DNA from: Streptomyces sioyaensis
GTDB lineage: Bacteria; Actinomycetota; Actinomycetes; Streptomycetales; Streptomycetaceae
Assembly: GCF_004122735.1 (NCBI RefSeq)
Contig: NZ_SDIF01000012.1
Location: forward strand, 47,580 to 111,579
DNA length: 64,000 bases
Reading direction: 5' to 3'
Shown here: one piece after another, positions 56,695-64,000 of the stretch
How positions within the stretch are numbered: the stretch's first letter is position 1
Layout: the number at the start of each line of letters is the position of its first letter
The notes under the pieces: generated by a model
What the model was told of the DNA's origin: nothing
The model's database searches: none
What the model saw: the letters and a program-made list of their open reading frames with translations, nothing else
Program-made: the position numbers and the translations under genes

Positions 56695-56810
56695 TTGCCG
56701 TATCCGGCCTCCCGCACCGGACGGATCGGCGTGCACCCCGGTCGCACGGCGCGCGGCGACACCGCCGGATCCCGCGGTAGCCGGCGCTTCACATAGTGCG
56801 AGATATTGAC

Positions 56811-56831
56811 ATAGCCAGCGCTATCTATAGC
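56811..56831. promoter_or_regulatory. Overlapping inverted repeats, probable TetR autoregulatory operator
   Basis: ATAGC-N4-GCTAT (56811-56824) overlaps GCTAT-CT-ATAGC (56820-56831): three alternating half-sites in 21 bases. TTGACA (56806-56811) immediately upstream could be a -35 box. The site lies just before the TetR start, so self-repression of the TetR-P450 operon is likely. Confidence 0.65.
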
Positions 56832-56840
56832 GTGGAAGGC

Positions 56841-57566
56841 ATGAGCCCGGATGCCGACCACCCACCGAAGCGCCGCCCGACGAGAGCGGAGACCAAGGCC
56901 CGTACCCGGCGGCTGCTGCTCGACGCGGCGGCCCGGACGTATGCCCGCAAGGGATTCGCCGGCGCCTCCGTCGAGGAGGTCGCCGAGGCGGCGGGGTTCT
57001 CCATCGGCGCGGTCTACTCGAACTTCGGCAGCAAGGAGCGGCTGTTCGTCGAGCTGCTCAAGGAGCGCGCGAGCGAGCAGGTGTCCCGGGCGACGCGGAT
57101 CATGGCCGACGCACAGGCCGGCGACGATCCGGTACCGGCGCTCGGCCGGCTGCTGGCGAACGCCGCCGACAAGGATCCCGACTTCGCTCCCCTCCAGGCC
57201 GAATTCTGGCTCTACGCGGTGCGCAACCCCCCGCTGATGGAGACGCTGGCCGAGGAGCTGCGCGGTCCCCGGGCCGAGCTGGAAAGCCTCATGGGCAAGG
57301 CGCTGGAGCACGTCGGGGCAGCCGGGTCCGTACCCGCCGATGCGGTGGCCACGATCGCGATGGCGCTCTTCCAGGGCCTGCTGCGCCAGCGGCGGATCGA
57401 CCCGGCCAGCGTGCCGGACGAGCTGCTGGGCCAGGCGATGCAGTGGCTGCTCGCCGGTATCGCGGCGAGCGGCACCACCAGCGGCGCCCCGGGCCCCGCC
57501 CACCCGGATGCCCCCGCGGCCACGGACGACCCCGCGGCCGCCGACCGGCCCGAGGAGAACCGATGA
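56841..57566 (+). CDS. TetR-family regulator
   Basis: A 241-residue regulator with HTH AARTYARKGFAGASVEEVAEAAGFSIGAVYSNFGSKERLF (adjacent parts of one domain) and a helical effector domain; the C-terminal 25 residues are an Ala/Pro/Asp-rich tail. The ATG at MSPDAD is chosen. The leader would be very short and GGAAGG is too close for ideal spacing; the frame is open upstream to a GTG that lies inside the operator. Its stop overlaps the P450 start (ATGA), so it controls the P450 and possibly the peptide cluster. Confidence 0.87.
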   Translation: MSPDADHPPKRRPTRAETKARTRRLLLDAAARTYARKGFAGASVEEVAEAAGFSIGAVYSNFGSKERLFVELLKERASEQVSRATRIMADAQAGDDPVPALGRLLANAADKDPDFAPLQAEFWLYAVRNPPLMETLAEELRGPRAELESLMGKALEHVGAAGSVPADAVATIAMALFQGLLRQRRIDPASVPDELLGQAMQWLLAGIAASGTTSGAPGPAHPDAPAATDDPAAADRPEENR

Positions 57567-58798
57567 CCCAGCTCGGCACCACAACTGCCCTGCCGTCACT
57601 TCAGGACCTGCTCGACCCCCGGAACCAGGCCGACCCCTACCCCCTCTATTCCCGCTGGCGGACACAGACGCCGCTCGCGCGACTCGACGATCGACTGATG
57701 GTGCTCACCCGGTACGAGGACTGCGCCGCGGTGTTGCGCGACGGACGGTTCGGGCACCCGGAGGCCGACGATCCCCGGTTCGCCGGCCGCCGCCCGTCCC
57801 TCGATGTCCTGGTCGACGACGACGGCCGTCCCGTACGCGGCTTCCTCGGCCTGAACCCACCCGACCACACACGGATGCGGGCCCTGGTCTCCCAGGCCTT
57901 CACCCGGCGACGGGTCGAGCGTCTCGCACCGCGGATCGAAGAGCTCACCGACGAGCTGTTCACGGCGATGGAGCGCACACCGGGACCGGTCGACCTCATC
58001 GAGGGCCTGGCCACTCCCCTGCCGGTGGCGGTGATCAGCGAACTGCTCGGCGTGCCCACGGAGGACCGCCACCGGATGCTGACCTGGTCGCATGCGGTCG
58101 CGGGCGCCCTCGTCCCGGACTTCCTGCTGCCGCCCGGTGCCGCCGAACAGGAAGCGCGGGCCCGCCGCGAGTTCACCGACTATCTGCGCGAACTCGTCGT
58201 CGAGCGCCGCCGCGCACCGGGCGACGACCTGCTCTCGGCCCTGGTCACCGTGCACGACGACGGCGACGCGCTGACCGAGAACGAGCTGCTGGCCACCTGC
58301 ACCCTGCTGCTGATCGCCGGTCATGAAACCACCGTCAACCTGATCGGCAACGGCACCCTCGCCCTGCTGCGCCACCCCGACCAGCTGACGCGGCTGCGCA
58401 ACGACCCGGCCCTGACCGACAACGCGGTCGAGGAGCTGCTGCGCTATGACTCGCCGGTCCAGCTCACCGTCCGCTTCGCCCTGCAGGATGCCGAGGTCGC
58501 CGGGGTCCCGGTCCCCGCGGGCAGCACACTTCTGCTGCTGATCGGTGCGGCGAACCGCGACCCGGCGGCGTACGAGCACCCCGAGCGGCTGGACATCGGC
58601 CGCACGCCCCTGCGGCACCTCGCCTTCGGCCAGGGCATCCACTTCTGTCTGGGCGCTCCGCTCGCCCGCCTCGAAACACAGATCGCGCTGCGGATGCTGC
58701 TGGCCCGCGCCCCACAGGTGCGACTGGCCGGCGAGCCCGAGTGGAAGGACCACATCACGCTGCGGGGGCTGAGCCGGCTTCCGCTCTCGCTCGGCTGA
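57563..58798 (+). CDS. Cytochrome P450 (CYP107-like)
   Basis: A 411-residue bacterial class I P450. LLLIAGHETTVNLI is the oxygen-binding I-helix, EELLRYDSPVQ holds ExxR, and FGQGIHFCLGAPLAR is the haem loop with the ligand Cys near residue 360. Many relatives oxidise macrolides or peptides. A GAGGAG site precedes the ATG, which overlaps the TetR stop. Its position after the NRPS genes suggests tailoring of the peptide, though the terminator and operator between mean it is a separate transcript. Confidence 0.93.
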   Translation: MTQLGTTTALPSLQDLLDPRNQADPYPLYSRWRTQTPLARLDDRLMVLTRYEDCAAVLRDGRFGHPEADDPRFAGRRPSLDVLVDDDGRPVRGFLGLNPPDHTRMRALVSQAFTRRRVERLAPRIEELTDELFTAMERTPGPVDLIEGLATPLPVAVISELLGVPTEDRHRMLTWSHAVAGALVPDFLLPPGAAEQEARARREFTDYLRELVVERRRAPGDDLLSALVTVHDDGDALTENELLATCTLLLIAGHETTVNLIGNGTLALLRHPDQLTRLRNDPALTDNAVEELLRYDSPVQLTVRFALQDAEVAGVPVPAGSTLLLLIGAANRDPAAYEHPERLDIGRTPLRHLAFGQGIHFCLGAPLARLETQIALRMLLARAPQVRLAGEPEWKDHITLRGLSRLPLSLG

Positions 58799-58864
58799 CG
58801 TACTTCTCCCGGCCGACCCGCTTCTCCCACGGCTGCCCCACTTCTCCCAACTGTCGTGCGGGGA

Positions 58865-58929
58865 GGTGTCACGAGCACCACCCCCGCCCACGCCCGGGCC
58901 CGCACCAGGGATCCGGTGTCACGAGCACC
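58865..58929. repeat. 15-base direct repeat 50 bases apart
   Basis: GGTGTCACGAGCACC occurs at 58865-58879 and 58915-58929, upstream of a small membrane-protein gene. It may be regulatory or a short duplication. Confidence 0.5.
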
Positions 58930-58973
58930 GCCGCCCCGCCCGCACCCTCACACGAGGCCCCTCGGAGGTCGCC

Positions 58974-59459
58974 TTGCCCACGCCCACGCGCCGCTCTCCG
59001 CACGGCCCGGCCCGAACCGGCGCCGCCACCCCGCCCAGCGGCACCACCGCGGCGTCCGACGACCCCGCCCCGAGCCCCGGCAAGGGGACCATCGCCGGGC
59101 TCTACCTCGTCGCCGGGCTCGTCATGGGCGGCGTCTGGGCCTGGAACCAGGGCTCACCGCTGTGGGAGCACGCCGTGAAGCTGCTGGTCCTCCTGTTCGT
59201 CGCCGCACCGCTGCTGCACCGCGCGCGCAGCCGCCGTGCCGCCCGGCGTCCGGCGCGACGCCTCCAGCTGTCGTTCGTCCGGCTGGCCGCCGCCAAGATC
59301 GCCCTGGTCGCCCTCGCGATCGGCGCCAGTTGGCTGCTGGAGGACTCGATGCGCCACCCCGACCTGGCCGTCGCGGCGGGGCTGACCAGCGTCATCACCG
59401 TCCTCGGGCCGCTCCTGCACCGCTACTTGCTGGTGCGGTCGCCCACCGCCGTTCCCTAG
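58974..59459 (+). CDS. Small membrane protein of unknown function
   Basis: About 161 residues, family not recognised. A polar Pro/Thr/Ser-rich N-terminus of ~45 residues is followed by helices near GTIAGLYLVAGLVMGGVW, AVKLLVLLFVAAPLLH, a basic loop (RARSRRAARRPARR), then AAAKIALVALAIGASWLL and AVAAGLTSVITVLGPLL: four membrane segments. A TTG start with GGAGG five bases upstream is my choice; earlier in-frame starts would add a Pro-rich stretch covering the direct repeat. Its stop lies in an inverted repeat. Confidence 0.6.
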   Translation: MPTPTRRSPHGPARTGAATPPSGTTAASDDPAPSPGKGTIAGLYLVAGLVMGGVWAWNQGSPLWEHAVKLLVLLFVAAPLLHRARSRRAARRPARRLQLSFVRLAAAKIALVALAIGASWLLEDSMRHPDLAVAAGLTSVITVLGPLLHRYLLVRSPTAVP

Positions 59460-59496
59460 ACCCTTTCCGACCCTGTACCCATCGGACAGGGCCTAG
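59456..59496. repeat. Imperfect inverted repeat containing copy 3 of CATCGGACAGG motif
   Basis: Arms 59456-59470 and 59482-59496 are complementary at 13 of 15 positions and end in CTAG on both sides. The right arm includes ACCCATCGGACAGG, identical to 5883-5896. The left arm includes CTTTCCGACCC, found inverted at 5855-5865. It may be a terminator, or a remnant of a tiny mobile element. Confidence 0.55.
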
Positions 59497-59760
59497 CAGG
59501 AACCGCGCACCGCGGCGCGCGCCGGACGCGGCCGCGGTGCGGCGCGGCCCCGGCCGAACGAGTTCGGTGCGCCGGGGAAAATGCCGCCCGTCGGCCTGCC
59601 CCCGCCGATTCCTCCGCTCGGCTTGCGACCATGGGCGGGCTGCCGGGACCGGGGCCCGCCGGGTGTGCGACCGCCGCCGGGGCGCGACGGATCGGTCGAC
59701 CGGTACCGGCAGCCGCGGACCTTCCGCGCGCAGACCTCCGTCGCCGCAAAGGAGCCCTGT
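59460..59760. other. Non-coding region
   Basis: About 300 bases. The first 37 hold most of the inverted repeat. The rest is GC-rich (59510-59700) with no gene I can support, and should contain the promoter of the DinB-like gene. Confidence 0.5.
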
Positions 59761-60270
59761 ATGAACGCCAGCACGGACCTGCTCGTCGATGCCTTCGGCC
59801 GGATCCGGGAGGTCGTCGAAGACGTGGTCACCGGGCTCGACCCCGACGAACTCAGCACCCGCCCCGAGGACGACGCCAATTCCATCGGCTGGCTGGTCTG
59901 GCACCTCACCAGGATCCAGGACGACCACCTCGCCGGTGTGGCCGGCACCGAGCAGATCTGGACCTCGGACGGCTGGTACGACCGCTTCGGCCTCCCCTTC
60001 GCCGCCGACGACACCGGCTTCGCCCACTCCACCAAGGACGTGGCCGCCGTACGGGACCTGAGCGGACAGTTGTTGACGGACTATCACGGCGCGGTCCACG
60101 ACAATACGGTGCAGTACCTCGCCGGGATCGACGACAAGGACATGAAGCGGGTCGTCGACCGGGCCTGGACCCCGCCCGTCACCCTGGGAGTCCGCCTGAT
60201 CAGCGTGATCGCCGACGATCTGCAGCACGCCGGACAGGCGGCCTACATCCGCGGGCTGCTCGGCGTTTGA
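59761..60270 (+). CDS. DinB-like / DUF664 protein (probable mycothiol-dependent family)
   Basis: A 169-residue four-helix protein of the DinB superfamily. His residues in VWHLTRIQDDHLAG and DDLQHAGQAAYIRG are in the usual metal-binding places. Actinobacterial DUF664/DinB proteins include mycothiol-dependent transferases and maleylpyruvate isomerases; which of these this is cannot be told. AAAGGAG precedes the ATG. It is a single gene, convergent with the phosphoesterase. Confidence 0.83.
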   Translation: MNASTDLLVDAFGRIREVVEDVVTGLDPDELSTRPEDDANSIGWLVWHLTRIQDDHLAGVAGTEQIWTSDGWYDRFGLPFAADDTGFAHSTKDVAAVRDLSGQLLTDYHGAVHDNTVQYLAGIDDKDMKRVVDRAWTPPVTLGVRLISVIADDLQHAGQAAYIRGLLGV

Positions 60271-60289
60271 GGATCCGGGCGGGCGTCTC

Positions 60290-60793
60290 TCATGTGCGGT
60301 GCGGCAGCCGGTGCAGCTCCACCGAGGTGAGCCGGCCCGCGGCGATCTCCGCGGTCATATAGGTGCAGTACGGCTCCCGGCGGCGGTCGGTCGGCGAGCC
60401 CGGGTTCAGCAGGCGCAGCCGGTCGCCGGCCATGGCGTCCCAGGGGATGTGGCTGTGGCCGAAGACCAGGACGTCGAGGCCGGGGAACCGTTCGGCGCAC
60501 CGGCGCTCCCGCCCCTGCGCCGGGCCCGTCTCATGCACCACGCCCAGCTGAACTCCGGCCAGTTCCGCGTATGCCACCTCGGGCAGCCGGGAGCGCAGTT
60601 CCGGGCCGTCGTTGTTGCCGTACACCGCGATCAGTCGGGCGGCCCGCTCCTCCAGCAGGTCCAGGGTCGCGGTGTCGACCCAGTCACCGGCATGCACGAC
60701 GACATCCGCGCGCGGCACTTCGTCGAGCAGCTGCGGCGGCAGCGCCTTGGCGCGGCTGGGGAGATGGGTGTCGGAGACGATCAGCAGGCGCAC
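60290..60793 (-). CDS. Metallophosphoesterase, YfcE/MJ0936 type
   Basis: A 167-residue phosphoesterase with the complete metal-ligand series SDTHL, HAGDWVD, GNNDGPE, VHE and FGHSHIP. Such proteins hydrolyse phosphodiesters in vitro; physiological substrates are unknown. The GTG at VRLLIVSDTHL with GAGGAGAG upstream is chosen over longer forms. It sits 40 bases downstream of the SDR gene, so co-transcription is likely. Confidence 0.9.
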   Translation of the reverse strand: MRLLIVSDTHLPSRAKALPPQLLDEVPRADVVVHAGDWVDTATLDLLEERAARLIAVYGNNDGPELRSRLPEVAYAELAGVQLGVVHETGPAQGRERRCAERFPGLDVLVFGHSHIPWDAMAGDRLRLLNPGSPTDRRREPYCTYMTAEIAAGRLTSVELHRLPHRT

Positions 60794-60833
60794 GGGACTC
60801 TCCTCGGCAGGGCTCGTGGAGACGGCAGGTCGG

Positions 60834-61655
60834 TCAGTGTTCCTGGGCGGTCGGCCGCACCATGATCTCATTGATCGCCACATGCGCCGGCTGGGTGACC
60901 ATGAAGGCGAGGGAGCGGGCGATGTCCTCGGCCCGCAGCCAGCTGTCCGGCGGCAGTCCGTGGGCCGACGCGGCCTGGCCGCCGCGCGTCATCTCCGTCG
61001 TGGTCATGCCCGGCTCGACCAGCCCGACCCGGACCTGACGCCCAGTCACCTCCCGGCGCAGCGCCTCGCTGAACGAGCAGACCGCATGCTTGGTGGCCGA
61101 GTAGACGCTGTTGTCCTTGCGGGGCACCCGGCCCGCGACCGAGCTGACGTTCACCAGGTCGGCCACGCCGCGCGGCCCCGCGTTCGCCGCGTGCAGCAGA
61201 TGCGGGAGCGCGGCACGGGACATCCGCAGCACCGCCCTGACGTTGAGGTCGATCATCCGGTCCCAGTCCTCGGGATCGCTCTCCGCCACCGGGCCGCGCA
61301 CGCCGAAGCCCGCGTTGTTCACCACGATGTCCAGCCGCCCGAAGTGGGCCACGGCCCGCTCGACCGCCTCGGCCGGCTGCGCCGCGTCGCACAGGTCGGC
61401 GGTCAGGGCCAGGGACGTAGCGCCCTGTGCGCCGAGGGACCGGGTGAGCTCCGCCAGCCGCCCGGTGCGGCGGGCGACCAGTGCGACGGAGCAGCCTTCC
61501 CGGGCGAGCGCCAGTGCGGTGGCCGCACCGATGCCGCTGGAGGCGCCGGTCACCAGCGCCACGGTGCCCGACAGCGGCCGTTGGCCGTTGCCGCCGCCCG
61601 GCGCGGAGGCGTCCCGGCGCGCGGCCGGGGTGTGCTCGCTCTCTCCGGTGCCCAT
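60834..61655 (-). CDS. Short-chain dehydrogenase/reductase
   Basis: A 273-residue classic SDR: nucleotide loop VTGASSGIGAATA, NNAG motif in VVNNAGFG, catalytic Ser in LVNVSSVAG and YSATK. After the active site, RVGLVEPGMTTTEM is typical. AGGAGGAG precedes the ATG at MGTGES; a longer in-frame version lacks such a site. The N-terminal ~25 residues are polar and disordered-looking. The substrate is unknown. Confidence 0.9.
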   Translation of the reverse strand: MGTGESEHTPAARRDASAPGGGNGQRPLSGTVALVTGASSGIGAATALALAREGCSVALVARRTGRLAELTRSLGAQGATSLALTADLCDAAQPAEAVERAVAHFGRLDIVVNNAGFGVRGPVAESDPEDWDRMIDLNVRAVLRMSRAALPHLLHAANAGPRGVADLVNVSSVAGRVPRKDNSVYSATKHAVCSFSEALRREVTGRQVRVGLVEPGMTTTEMTRGGQAASAHGLPPDSWLRAEDIARSLAFMVTQPAHVAINEIMVRPTAQEH

Positions 61656-61892
61656 AGTGCGCCCGCTCCTCCTGCTCGTTCCCGCCGGCTCCCGGCGGGC
61701 CGCATTCCGGTCCGGTGACCCGTGACATCCCGGTCCGGTGACCCGTACCCCGCCCAGAGTCCGATTTCCCGCCCCGTCCGCCATCTGCCCTGCCGCGGCC
61801 GGAATTCGGCCGCGCAGCCGCGCGATGCGGTCCGCCTGACGGTCCAGCGGGTATCACCTCCGGGAACCCCCTTCGGCTCCCGGGAGCTGCTC

Positions 61893-62396
61893 ATGAGGCA
61901 CACCCACCCCCTGCCCGGCGACATCGGACTCACCCAAATATCCGGCGTCACAGGCCGGTTGATCCGCTTCGGACAATGGATCAACGGAGACGGCTTCGCC
62001 GACTACGAACACGCCTTCCTGGTCCTGCCCGACGACCGGCTGCTGGAGGCCGAACCGGGCGGTGCCCGCATCGTGCCGCTCGACACCTACGACGGCGCCG
62101 AGGTGCGCTATGTGTGCCCGGAGCGGCTCACCGAACGTCAGCGCGCCGCTCTCTGCACCGCGGCCACCCGCTACACCGGGGTGCCGTACAGCTTCCTCGA
62201 CTACCTGGCGATCGCCGCGCACCGCTTCCGTCTGCCCCTGCCGGGGCTGCGCCGCTATGTCGCCAGCACCCGGCACATGATCTGCTCCCAGCTCGTCGAC
62301 CAGTGCTACGAGGACGCCGGCGTGCATCTCTTCGCCGACGGCCGCTGGCCGGGCTATGTGACGCCGATGGCGCTGTACCACCTGCTGGCCGACTGA
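61893..62396 (+). CDS. Permuted papain-fold cysteine hydrolase-like protein
   Basis: A 167-residue protein resembling the circularly permuted NlpC/P60 (YiiX/YebB-like) group: GDIGLTQISG at the N-terminus, the His in YEHAFLVL, and the nucleophile-type Cys in MICSQLVDQCYEDAGVHL. In permuted members the His precedes the Cys, as here. There is no signal peptide with the ATG chosen (MRHTHP, GGGAG upstream). It may act on peptides, amides or lipids. Confidence 0.75.
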   Translation: MRHTHPLPGDIGLTQISGVTGRLIRFGQWINGDGFADYEHAFLVLPDDRLLEAEPGGARIVPLDTYDGAEVRYVCPERLTERQRAALCTAATRYTGVPYSFLDYLAIAAHRFRLPLPGLRRYVASTRHMICSQLVDQCYEDAGVHLFADGRWPGYVTPMALYHLLAD

Positions 62397-62524
62397 CCGG
62401 GCCCGTCCCCCTCGGCGGCCACGCGCGGCGGCGCCGCACGATTCCTCGCGCAACGCGGCGAATATCATGGTCGTCGGCAGCGCACATCGTGACGGACCGC
62501 GTGAGGGTCGAGGGGTGACGGGAA

Positions 62525-62911
62525 ATGCAGCGGCAGCCCGTACTTGTCTATGACGGCGACTGCGCCTTCTGCACGTCCTCGGTCCGGTTCGCGGAACGAT
62601 GGCTGCGTCCGCGCTGTACCGCCACGCCCTGGCAGTTCGCCGATCTCGCAGGGCTGGGCGTCACCCCCGGGCGCGCGGAGCGCGAAGTGTTGTGGGTGAC
62701 GCCGGCCGGAGCGGTGCACGGTGGCGCCCAGGCCGTCGCGAAGCTGCTGCTGAGCGCGTCCGGCGGGTGGCCGCTCGTGGGAGCGCTGCTCACTCTCCCG
62801 CCGGTGCGCTGGATGGCCCACGGCCTGTACCGGCTGATCGCCCGCAACCGTCATCGGCTGCCGGGCGGCACGGCGGCCTGTGCGCTGCCCTCCTCCCGCG
62901 CCTCCCGTTAG
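62525..62911 (+). CDS. DCC-family thiol-disulfide oxidoreductase-like protein (DUF393)
   Basis: A 128-residue protein with the family-defining VYDGDCAFCTSSVRF, in which the DxDCxxC Cys pair could be redox-active. WVTPAGAVHGGAQAVAKLL and LYRLIARNRHRL near the C-terminus are also typical. The role is unknown; the family is common in actinobacteria. It stands alone. Confidence 0.88.
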   Translation: MQRQPVLVYDGDCAFCTSSVRFAERWLRPRCTATPWQFADLAGLGVTPGRAEREVLWVTPAGAVHGGAQAVAKLLLSASGGWPLVGALLTLPPVRWMAHGLYRLIARNRHRLPGGTAACALPSSRASR

Positions 62912-62969
62912 CGGGCCGCGCAGGACCCAGCCGGACCGGACCGGACGGGCCCGGCGTGCCGAGGGCACG

Positions 62970-62998
62970 GCGCCCGGTGGCTCTCCGCCATCGGGCGC
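62970..62998. terminator. Hairpin terminator between convergent genes
   Basis: An 11-base stem with one mismatch (62970-62980 with 62988-62998) and seven-base loop, between the DUF393 and L,D-transpeptidase genes. Confidence 0.65.
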
Positions 62999-63017
62999 TC
63001 CCCCGTGCGGGGTCGGC

Positions 63018-63749
63018 TCAGGTGCCGGGCTTACGGCCGTAGACGTAGACGTCGTCACCGTTCTTCAGCAGCGACCAGTACTTCTTGGCGTCGCCGGTGC
63101 GCATGTTGACGCAGCCGTGCGAGCCGGGAGCCGACCAGACGCTGCCGCTGATGGAGTGGAATGCCTGGCCGCCGTCGAAGAACTGGCTGTAGGGCATGGC
63201 CACGTGATAGATCGTCGAGTAGTGGTGCAGGTTGCGCCAGTAGATCTTCTTGGCGCCGGTGCGGGTCTCGTAACCGTCGCGACCGCTGCGGATCGGCACC
63301 GGCCCGTACACCAGCTTCGAGCCGTCCTGGACCCAGCTGAGCTGGCGGGTCAGGTCGACGCAGGCTATCCGCCCCTTGGTGGTGGGGCACTTGTGCGCCT
63401 TGTTCGGGTTGCTCCCGGCCGCCTTCTGCTGCGCCACCAGGCTCATCACCCCCCAGGTGACGGGGCCCGCGTAGCCGATGTTCGGGGTGATGCCGTGGCT
63501 GGTCTGGAAGTCACGGATCGCCCGGCAGTCGGCGGCCGACTGCCGGCCGTCCACCGGAAGCCCGAGGAACCTCTCGGCCTGCTTCTGATAGGGGCCGCGG
63601 GCCGCGGTGCACGAGGACGCGGTGGCCGCCTGGGCCGTGGAGCCGAAGGCCACCGTCAGCGGGACGGTCAGCGCCGTGAAGGCGAGCGCGGCGCCCACCC
63701 GGCGACCGGCAGCGGACCGCCGCATACGCAGGTTCAGTCGTCTTTTCAT
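63018..63749 (-). CDS. L,D-transpeptidase (YkuD) with peptidoglycan-binding domain
   Basis: A 243-residue exported cell-wall enzyme. The signal peptide includes RRVGAALAFTALTVPLTVAFG with cleavage near AQA-ATA. A PG_binding_1-like domain follows (RFLGLPVDGRQSAADCRAIRDF), then the YkuD domain with FHSISGSVWSAPGSHGCVNM, where Cys213 of SHGCVN is the nucleophile. It makes 3-3 crosslinks or attaches proteins. The first ATG is used. The gene is single. Confidence 0.92.
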   Translation of the reverse strand: MKRRLNLRMRRSAAGRRVGAALAFTALTVPLTVAFGSTAQAATASSCTAARGPYQKQAERFLGLPVDGRQSAADCRAIRDFQTSHGITPNIGYAGPVTWGVMSLVAQQKAAGSNPNKAHKCPTTKGRIACVDLTRQLSWVQDGSKLVYGPVPIRSGRDGYETRTGAKKIYWRNLHHYSTIYHVAMPYSQFFDGGQAFHSISGSVWSAPGSHGCVNMRTGDAKKYWSLLKNGDDVYVYGRKPGT

Positions 63750-63890
63750 GTCCCGTAGGACTGTTTGCCCGACCCGTCGGTTGCAGGCGTGACCGACCCG
63801 AAATATCTGCTGTGCCGTCCTGCGCTCCTGCCGGCGGGTACGCCCCCCGCCGTCGGCCTGGATCCGGGCGGCCGGGCTCCAGGAGGTGGT

Positions 63891-63929
63891 GCCGCCGGCG
63901 GACGGGAGGTCGTCCCGTCCGCCGGCGGC
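63891..63929. terminator. Very strong hairpin
   Basis: A perfect 17-base-pair stem (63891-63907 with 63913-63929) with a five-base loop, nine bases downstream of the minus-strand gene ending at 63938. Confidence 0.85.
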
Positions 63930-63937
63930 CGCGACGC

Positions 63938-64000
63938 TCAGAGCACCGCGGCGGTCTCCTCGTGCGCGTAGCTGAACCCGTCGTCGTCGAAGTAGAAGAC
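63938..64000 (-). CDS. C-terminal end of an unidentified protein (cut by window edge)
   Basis: Only the last 20 codons are visible, ending in an acidic FDDDGFSYAHEE segment before the stop. The reading frame is supported by typical codon use and by the strong hairpin just downstream. Function cannot be assigned. Confidence 0.55.
   Translation of the reverse strand, partial: VFYFDDDGFSYAHEETAAVL

Overview
The window is high-GC actinomycete DNA and reads as Streptomyces. It has very strong third-position GC, many GTG and a few TTG starts, short stop/start overlaps inside operons, rare TTA leucine codons confined to specialised genes, and a high load of secreted, regulatory and biosynthetic genes. 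I found no rRNA, tRNA, CRISPR array or complete insertion sequence.

Region by region. (1) 1-3262, minus strand: the edge of a polyketide or fatty-acid type cluster, with a ketosynthase N-terminus, a free acyl carrier protein, an MFS exporter and a type II thioesterase. (2) 3708-14850: mostly household genes. These are a secreted alpha/beta hydrolase with a membrane acyltransferase, a two-component system, a TetR/NAD-epimerase pair with a palindromic operator, a secreted DUF4232-type protein, a FUSC-like membrane protein, RNase HI with a C-terminal metal-binding tail, and an AIM24 protein. (3) 15129-30900: a Wzx/Wzy-type exopolysaccharide locus. It has an initiating phosphosugar transferase, GDP-fucose synthesis (gmd, fcl), a WcaF-like acetyltransferase, two glycosyltransferases, a Wzy-like polymerase, a Wzz/tyrosine-kinase-like protein lacking its P-loop, and a Wzx flippase. 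It also carries a secreted beta-propeller protein, a cytidylyltransferase plus CDP-alcohol phosphotransferase pair, and a lipoprotein with a pectate-lyase-like fold. Four of its genes contain a TTA codon, which suggests bldA control. (4) 31125-34270: two CitE/malyl-CoA lyase family genes and a convergent pair of small secreted Asn-rich proteins.

(5) 34454-41645: a PAS-LuxR regulator with two TTA codons, divergent from a tightly coupled operon encoding an ATP-grasp ligase, a PEP-synthase/dikinase-like protein of inverted domain order, an MFS exporter and a methyltransferase. I do not recognise this cassette as a described pathway, and it is my first candidate for a new system. (6) 41733-43543: a lipoprotein agmatine-deiminase-like enzyme divergent from a TetR gene, with a near-perfect palindrome between them. 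(7) 43898-58798: a non-ribosomal peptide cluster with an exporter, a free degenerate condensation protein, C-A-T, A-T, A-T and C-(A remnant)-T-reductase proteins, then TetR and a cytochrome P450. The architecture is not co-linear and there is no thioesterase in the assembly line.

(8) 58974-64000: a small membrane protein, a DinB-like protein, a phosphoesterase, a short-chain dehydrogenase, a permuted papain-fold protein, a DCC-family protein, an L,D-transpeptidase and the 3' end of one more gene. Strong perfect-stem hairpins mark most convergent gene ends. A short sequence containing CATCGGACAGG recurs at three distant intergenic sites. All assignments come from reading the translated sequence by eye; no database search was run.
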